In this document: one piece after another, positions 52,001 through 61,000 of the stretch
Layout: each line of letters starts with the position of its first letter
Numbering within the stretch: position 1 is the first letter of the stretch
Origin: Mytilus californianus
Lineage: Eukaryota; Mollusca; Bivalvia; Mytilida; Mytilidae
Assembly: GCF_021869535.1 (NCBI RefSeq)
Contig: NW_026262593.1
Span: 59,852,318-59,916,317 of the forward strand
Length of the DNA: 64,000 nt
Direction: 5' to 3'
Program-made: the position numbers and the translations under genes
The notes under the pieces: generated by a model
The model's input: the letters and a program-made list of their open reading frames with translations, nothing else
Database searches by the model: none
What the model was told of the DNA's origin: nothing

Positions 52001-55000
52001 GATCATTTATACATCCTGCATAGCCAAAAGGATACCCCACCTAATCAAGGTTTTACTGCTCTACAGGTAAAGTCCAGTTATTACCATATTACTTTACCTC
52101 AGTCAACCTTTTGGTTGATTTTGGAATTATGCTAGGAAGTGCACTAGATACAGGTGAGCGACATAGGCTCTTAAGAGCCTCTAGTTTAATATGCAGTTCA
52201 TTTTTAGCACACAAACACATGAATATCAAAATATAGGCTTTGGAAAAATGTATTTATTTCAATTTTGCTATATTTTTTAGGCCTAACAAGCTCTGGATAT
52301 GCACAGGTAAATGTTCAGCTGGAGCCTGGAAATACATATTATTCTACCATTAGGGGTGTTACTAACGCTGGAAATATTATTGAGTCTGTATCAGATGGAA
52401 TAACTGTAGACTTATTACCACCAGACATTGTTTTGGATAGGTAATTATTGTAAACTTTTTATTTATTCTTTGCATGTTAAAACTATTTTTTAATGTTTTT
52501 TTTTACCTGTCCTTCATCAGTCTGTCCATCATGACTTTGTTGTCACCTGTGAGTATAGCTACTTCATTTTGTGTCAGATCTTCCTTTGATAGAAGATTTC
52601 CATTCATCAAAACCTCAAAAGAGTTTGATAATCAGAACAATCTGAAATAAGTGGAATATTTTTACCAGGGTTTCCAGGGGAGTTTAAAAAAATATCTCAT
52701 TAATTCTTTTTGCCAGGACAGGGCCTTCATTTTTATATCAAATCTTCAACAAAGTCTTTTATAAGGATAATGATCATAAAAGTCTGGAATTTATTGACAA
52801 TTTTTATTCAGGGATTATAGATATCCCATATTTTAAAATTCTTGTTCATGTATAGTCACTATTTCTATTTTTTTTAGAATATTTCTATTTTACTTTCTGA
52901 GTCTAATTATTTATATGTACTTTATCCATATTTCATTGATGGGTTGATGCCCATGAGTCAGCAACTAAAAAACCAAAATTAAACAAAATAGACATCTGAG
53001 GCCCTGTAGATACACTGGTATCTCATATACCAGTAACTCTTTTCTTATTACACAGACTTTCTGATGAAAGTGCAGACAATGGTGGAATTGGTTCAAGTTT
53101 GTCAATGTATAAAAGTTCAACTGATTCCCTGTCTGCCATGTGGCACTACAATGATACAGACAGTGGTATAACAAGAGCCTGGTATTCTGTTGGGACATAT
53201 CCATATGCTGAGGATATATCACCTAGATCTGAAGTGAATATATCCTCTACACAAAGTAGTCACATGGAAGTTGGTACTGTAACACCTGATATTACAGGTA
53301 TATATAGTTTTGTTAAAATCAGTTTAATAGGAAGTATGAGTTGGTTGAATTATTATTCATCGGTATTGATTTATATTATCAAAGAACCTGAAGTGAGGTA
53401 AAGAAGCAGTTTCACTGTAGATAATTTACACATACCTGTACATTTGCTGTTCTCATATTTTACATGTACATAAAACAGTACATCTAGTGTGCATGTCCAT
53501 TTTACATTAGTTGTATTCATGCTGGAACTTTTTTCATTGTAGGCAAACCAAATATAATCAGTATCTGGGCAGAAGATAAAGCTGGTATGATTGGTAGGAC
53601 TACATTTGGTTCAATTATCATTGATACCAGTAAACCAGGAACAGGATATGTAACTTGTCCAGAATACATAGGGGTAAATAATGTACAAAGTTGTATGATT
53701 AGATAAGAAGTATTTCACAACTGATAATCATAAAAAAGGCTTCCTTCACATTCCTATAGAATGTGGGTTTTGATTTAGCCCTAGCCACTTAATAGTCTTA
53801 CCTTAGTATCTCATTCTGTCCTTCCTTTATTTTTGTCATTCTGTAATCAAAGAGTTGACAGGACTTTTCATGCACCCGCCATAGGCAACGGGGGCATTAA
53901 GTGTTAGCCTTATCCATCTGTCCTGCCGTACGTCTTTCCATCCTCTGTCCCTCCCATTTTTGTTTCTACACTTTAACTTTAGTTTGCCTCATGAAAATTT
54001 TATGAAACTTGTACACAATGCGAAGAATAAAAACTCACAGACAGAGTTTGAATTTGGACAATGAGTCACTTATCGTTCTAGAGTTATGCCCCTTTTAAAC
54101 TTGGAAAATTGCTAATGTTTAGTTTCAGCATTTTTACTGAAGTTTTTCTTATCCAAATTTTATGAAACCCATACACAATGCTAAAAACCACAACACGCAG
54201 ACAGAATTTGGTTTTTTTTTGTACATATTCATTGATGACTTACATATTGGGTTTGCATTTCCCTCTGGTTAACAGTTTTTGGCCCTTTGACTTTCCTGAA
54301 AATTGTACACTTGTCTTGACTTTTTTGTAATCCCTGTAGATCTGGAGCTAACTTTTGGTACATTCGTATATGATGATGACATACAGGATGAGTTTGTTTC
54401 ATTGATGTGATACTTCGGCTGCAGGCAGGTATATTCTTGTTGTAACCACCTATCTAGTTTTGCTTATCATTGGAGACATTCCAACAACTATAAATTGAAC
54501 ACCGATATAGGCGCTGTTCATTTGATATAGTGATTGTTTCTAATGGTATTTTTGCCAAATGGATATCTAACTCAAATCTTTTCTTTTTCTATTTATAGAA
54601 AATATTATATTCACTTCTTGACTTTTCAGGTGGAAACCCCAATACTGTGTTCATGGTCAGGATTTTTAGATGAAGAGAGCCCTATCCAGAAGTTTACCAT
54701 TTCACTAGGATCAGAACAAGGATCCTCAGATATATTTGAAGAACATGTCAGTGGATTTGTTTCTTTTTATAATATGAAAGGTAATATATTGGGTTTTTTT
54801 TCAAATCTTTAGTTTTTTTGCATTTAACATTTACAGACAGTCTGGGATTAATTTTGTTTGACACATGATAAAATTTGTAAAGCTTCATGGATTGTTATTA
54901 AACTTAGACAGAAGCTAATCTTCAAGATCAAGAAATAGCCTCTGAAAAAAGCTTGATTTTTAAAAAAGAAATTCTGTATATTACTGATAAATGGACTTAC

Positions 55001-58000
55001 TTTTTGAAGTCAACATTACAGTTTTACACTGACAGCAGCAATCACATGTGAAACACAGGGTTCTCGTGAACCTTTTACAAATTTTTTAATGAATATTTAA
55101 CACTTTCACAGTATGTCATGGTATTTTTTCTTGCTTAGGAGTGAATCATCTTTTAAACCATGGCAAATCCTACTTTGCCACAGTAACAGCAATCAATTCA
55201 GTGGATATGGAAACATATGCATTCTCTGGACCCATCTCCATTGATACAACACCACCTACACATGGGAAAGTGGTGGACCTACATACAGTTTATAGAATCA
55301 ATGTAAAAGACAACAGCGAAACAGTGGCAATGAATGCTAAAATCTGCACTACAGATGAAGGTTGTTATTTCTTTCAATTCCTTTAGGGAAAATTTTGTTT
55401 TTCAATGAGAAAAATAATGGTACAGTTGATTTCACTTGAGCTCACTTCAAATAAGTTTAATCATTTTGAAAAGTCATCATTAAGGAACTAGAGAAGTTAA
55501 ACAGATTTAGCTACTTTATTAAATCACTCCTACAAAGTTTTTCATAATCCAAAGACCAATTTTTGAAAAAGTTATTAATATTTAATATTTGAATTTAAGT
55601 ACCTTTTGCAAAATGTCAAAATGAGTTAACTCATTTTGCAGGTTTGTATGTAACAGTCAAATAGATTTGACAGAGAACATATTGTTCAATCATTATTCAA
55701 TTTTGAATAAAAGGAGATGAGGGGTAAACAATGAGACAGCAACCCAGCAACAAAAATAACCAATAAAACATTTAGAGTTCAACTTTATACAGTCTTCAAC
55801 AGTAGACAGGTGTCTATAGACTATTTCAATGTAGCTAAAATGTCCAGAGTCTATAAATACAGGATTTTTAATTTAAATTTTTTTAAATTGAAAACCTTTC
55901 ATACCGTACTTCTATAACAAAGATACGGACTTTAATTGGAATTCTATTTTCCTAACAGATATAAATGTTCTGTTTTACAGAATGTGATGCCTTAGATGCC
56001 GTCTGCTCAGAGTCCCTTACTTCTGTATCAGCAACATGGCAGCTGTTTACTGATGATGAATCTGAAATTGTTGGGTTGGTATAAGAATAAATACTGTAGA
56101 AAATACATAAGTAAGTTCCGTTGAAGTTAATTGTACTTATGTTCTGGAATCTCTGCCTTGGTGGTTGTGCTAAAATGGAAATGACTTTTCCACCCTTCAC
56201 AGAGATGCTTATATAATTATCTGTTTATTTTGCTACTAAAGTCTTGAACCAAAAGAATAAAGAAATTAAAGTTGAAATCTTAGCCATTTCTATTGACATT
56301 CAGTGTAATTAAACAGATATATCATGTCCATGAGGGGTGTTTGCAAAGATACCAAACTTTCAAAGAAATTTTTACTTGTATTCCTGCGAACAATATATCT
56401 GAATATCTTAATGTTTATTCAAATTACATTCCAATAGGATTAAGTATGTTTTCTTTTACCTGCATTAATTAACTAATATCAATACTGTATCTCACTCAGA
56501 TAAATTTGATAAAGATAAAAATGTCAAGTCCTTTGAATAGAAATAAGAAGATGTGGTATGAGTGCCAATGAGACAACTCTCCATCCAAGTCACAATGTGT
56601 AAAAAGTAAACAATTATAGGTCAAAATACGGCCATAGTTTGATATGGTGATATAGCTCTGATTCAGATAGATTTTTATGCCCCACTGTTGGCAACAGGGC
56701 GTTAAGAGTTACCCTTGACTGTCCGTCCATCCTTCTTCATACACAATGCAAAGAACCAAAAAGAGCAGACAGAATTCGAATTTTGTCAGTGAGTCACTTA
56801 GAGCTATGCCCCTTTTCAATTTTTCAGTTTCTGCAATCTAACTTAAGTTTGTCTCATCCCAATTTTATGAAACTCATACACAATGCTAAGAACCACAACA
56901 CGCAGACAGAGTTCAAATTTGGGCAGCGAGTCATTTACCGTTCTAGAGTTATGCCCCTTTTTTACTTGAAAATTTGCAAAGCTTGAGCGGTCCTGTTCTC
57001 CGACACATTCTTATTTTATTTTTAACAGATTGCAGAACACTGACATGTACTAGTTCCAGTTGTATAAATATATATTATTTGACAATAACAATATAACAGG
57101 TACCAGATAGCAGTAGGAACAACACCGGGTGGGGGACAGATTACGTCTTTCTTTGATATACCTGAGGATGCTAGACATTATACAGTACCTTATATAACTA
57201 TTATTTTACAATATAACAGGTACCAGATAGCTGTAGGAACAACACCAGGTGGGGGACAGATTACGTCTTTCTTTGATATTCCTGAGGATGCTAGACATTA
57301 TACAGTACCTTATATAACTATTATTTTACAATATAACAGGTACCAGATAGCAGTAGGAACAACACCAGGTGGGGGACAGATAAGAGCTTTCTTTGATATT
57401 CCTGAGGATGCTAGACATTATACAGTATCTGGGCTGAACCTGATGGGATATAGAAAGGTTACTAGGATATTTTGTTTCATTTTTTACATAAAAATGTAAA
57501 ACTGTAGTTTATTATTGTATGGTCTTACAAATAATATTTTCTAATAAAGAAAATAAATCATTGCATTTAAATGTAAGGATATATAGAAATTTCCATGTCA
57601 CTGTCCATCTAACTGTCTGTTTGGATGAAATGCTTTGTCCTGTGTCAAGTTCCTTTTAAACTTTGTAATATAACAAATCATGAAAGGCATGAAGGCATTA
57701 CCAAAAGCAAAGGTTTTATTCTGCTTAGTTTGTAATACTCCACGAAGAAAAGTCAGGGGCTTATGGGTAATCACTTTGTTCATCTGTCTTTCCTTCAATG
57801 TGTTAAAAACAAATGGTTTGTAGATGGAAACTTTAATATTCCTTGCTTGATTGGAATGGAATTTATTATGATTGAAAATATAGGGAAGGGGAAAGAATCC
57901 TATTGATTTTGAGATCAAAGCTAAGGTCAAGGTCACTCTTGCTAAAAATTGAGTTCTGGTTAATTGAAGTAGTAATGTTTGATCACCTTTTTCCAAACAC

Positions 58001-61000
58001 ATCTTGTCAATATAACTTATTAGTTGATGAATTGTCCATTCAGAAAGGTGTGTTATGGTTGATTTCTGTTCAACCATCTAACTGTACCTTTTCGAGTATG
58101 TAAGCCTCATACATTTGTTTATACAATTACTGTATATATTATAGGTTTATGTATCTATCAGAGGAACAAATGGAGCTGGAGTTTCAAGTGTAGCTACTTC
58201 AAATGGAGTTTATATATCCTACCTAAGTCAAGGCCTTCAGCCATTGTCACATATTGCAATCAGTGATGTACTGGAAAACTCTGATGTTGATGTGTAAGAA
58301 ATTAATTTAAACTTGTTCTGTTGTAATTACCACGAGAAGCATTCATGCTACCTCAGTATGTATTGTAAGCATTCTGGCTAATTTACTTCTTTTCAAACTT
58401 TAATAGGATTTTAAGCATAAATTTCCTTTCAATTATATATATAAAGCTTCAATATAAAATCATGTTCATAATTATAACCATGTTGCATTAAACTTGTCCA
58501 TCTGCTGTCGGTTTGTCCAACAGTTGTTTAATCACACTTTTCAGTAGTACCTGTGAATAGAATAACTTCATAAATGGTTAGCAGCTTGATAATGACAAGT
58601 TGAAATGTGAGAGCACTTTTCAGATTTGTCAGAAACCTTTTTCCAGTCTGCCAATACTTTGGATTGTTCAATATGTTTTTGTCCAACCAACTTTTCATTA
58701 CTATTCACTATATAGAAATTATTACAGAGATTTCCAGAAGAGTTTTGACACACTAAGAGCATCATGGGATTTGTCAGGTGACCCTTGCCCATCAGTGAGA
58801 AATGAATGGCAGATACAGAGGCTAGATGGAAAAGTTATCTCAGAATGGCTAGACATGCACGGTAATTATACATTTACAATTATTTCATGTTATTTAATGT
58901 ATTATCATTTATTGAGGTGCTTTGTTGTCATGGTTTTCTGTTAACAACAAATTAAAATGTGTATATTTTTAATGAACAAAAAAAAATACTCAGTTTCTAC
59001 AATGTTTACATTAATGAATAGAAAACTGTTGAATGTAATGTAACAACACTTGCAACAATTGGCATGTATGCTCATGAGATTGGAAGGACATATGAAGAGG
59101 AGAATGTTTTCTCACTACAAGTCAGATAGTAACCTCTTTAATTTTTTTAATCTTGGTACAACCATTTAATGGTATTAGTTGTATGTTTTATCTGCAACTA
59201 GAAAAATAAATATTCAGAAATGTTTTCTTTCAGTTTCAGAAAATGGAATGCTTGATGGACTCCATTTGAATGACAGAGAACTGTATTATTCCTTGTTGAG
59301 AGTAACAAATGCTTTGAATTATACCTACATTATTAGAAGTAATGGAGTAACTATAGAAGAAGATCCTCTGCTTCCAGGCAAAGTGTTTGATGGATATATA
59401 ACTGGATTTGACTTGAATATACTTCCTTCTCAACGTAAGGTCACTGCAAACTGGGATGGTTTTGGTCTGCCAGCATCTGCCTCATTTCAGGTAGATGTTG
59501 AAGGTAGGTTTCATTTATATTGAATTTTGAATGAAATGTCTTCCTAAAAAAGATCACAACAATGAAATCTCACAATTTCAAAATCTTAAGGTATATCTAA
59601 GTAAGGCACTCATTTGTATTGAAAGTGTTCATTAGTTAGAGTCAGTGATACAGTTTTCATTACAATATTTATTTTAGGAAATCCAGGATATCAGGTAGAT
59701 GACTCAAAAACTGAGGAACAACGTAAAACACAACAGGTATTATTTTATGAAGTAGCTGTTGGAACAGACAGAAGATTTCCTAAAACCAGGGATAATGTTG
59801 TACCATTTACAAATATTGCTGGGAACAAATCTGTCACATTCTATGATCTTAACCTAGAGTCAGGATTAGCAAAGTATTACTTTACTGTCAGAGCCTATAG
59901 TGTATCTTATTCTGTTGCCACGGTGACATCTAATGGTTTCCATGTTGGATATGATGGTGGTGTTGAAGGTAAGTTCTTTGTTGCAATCTATTTCCCTTAC
60001 TTAGTTTCAAGTGGTTGTCTATTGTCTCCCTGCTTTTAAACTTTTTCTAGTAATCTCATTTTCAAGCATTTGGCAAAGTAGATTTTAACTCTGCTGCATC
60101 TGTCTTAAGAGTATCTTGAAATTAAAATTTATTTGATGATTGTTCTGGGAGACTATTCTTTGCTGTTGAAATTATTAATCAAACTTGGCAGAAAAAATCT
60201 GATGGGTAATTTTAAGATGGCAAAAATTTTCAGCACTTTAGGCAAGATGGATGTTAAGAATTGGTTTTCTTTCAACTTAAAATTTGGAGAACTTGCTTAA
60301 AATTTGATATATCAACCGCAATATAACTTATATGTAGAAAAACTTTTGAAAAAAAATCTTTCAAAGTTTTCTTTTCCAAAATCACTAAATCTAAATGTTT
60401 GCACAGGGTAGTTAGTCTAAACTTAGAACATATTAGCTTAAGACTAATAAAGTTTTGAAAACAATGAATATAGCATTTTAAAACTTTATCCTGATATATT
60501 AATTACTTTTGTAGGTGGATCTATTATCATGGGAGACTATATCAATACAGATACTTATGTAGATATACAATTTGAAGGTTTTACATCTAAGTTGGATATA
60601 ATGATGTATTATATAGGACTGTCCAATCACACACAAGTTGTTGGAACTGACTGTAAACAATATGTAAGTATTATTTTGTTAGTTCGATGTTTAATATATA
60701 GCATTGCTATATATTGATAGACCTATACATATAGACACATACTTTTGCTATTGTTTTAAATCCAAGAAATAACCAAATCATTAAAATGTTCGCTTTTGTT
60801 ATATTTTAGATTAAAGGTCGTGAAGGAAAGCAAGCTGTGGAAAAAGCATTTAATGTAGCACCATTGATCAACATTAACTTAAACACATTCTTTACTCTGA
60901 CATCGCTTCGGTTACAGTCAGGAGGAACATACTATTCCTGGGTTATAGGTAAAAACTGGTATTGTGGATTGTGTATTGACTATTGACTATTGTGCATTCT

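Noticed and set aside
57598-58077. 159-codon minus-strand frame
   Set aside because: Fairly long for chance but intronic, low-complexity in composition, and without recognisable motifs; kept only as an unlikely candidate.
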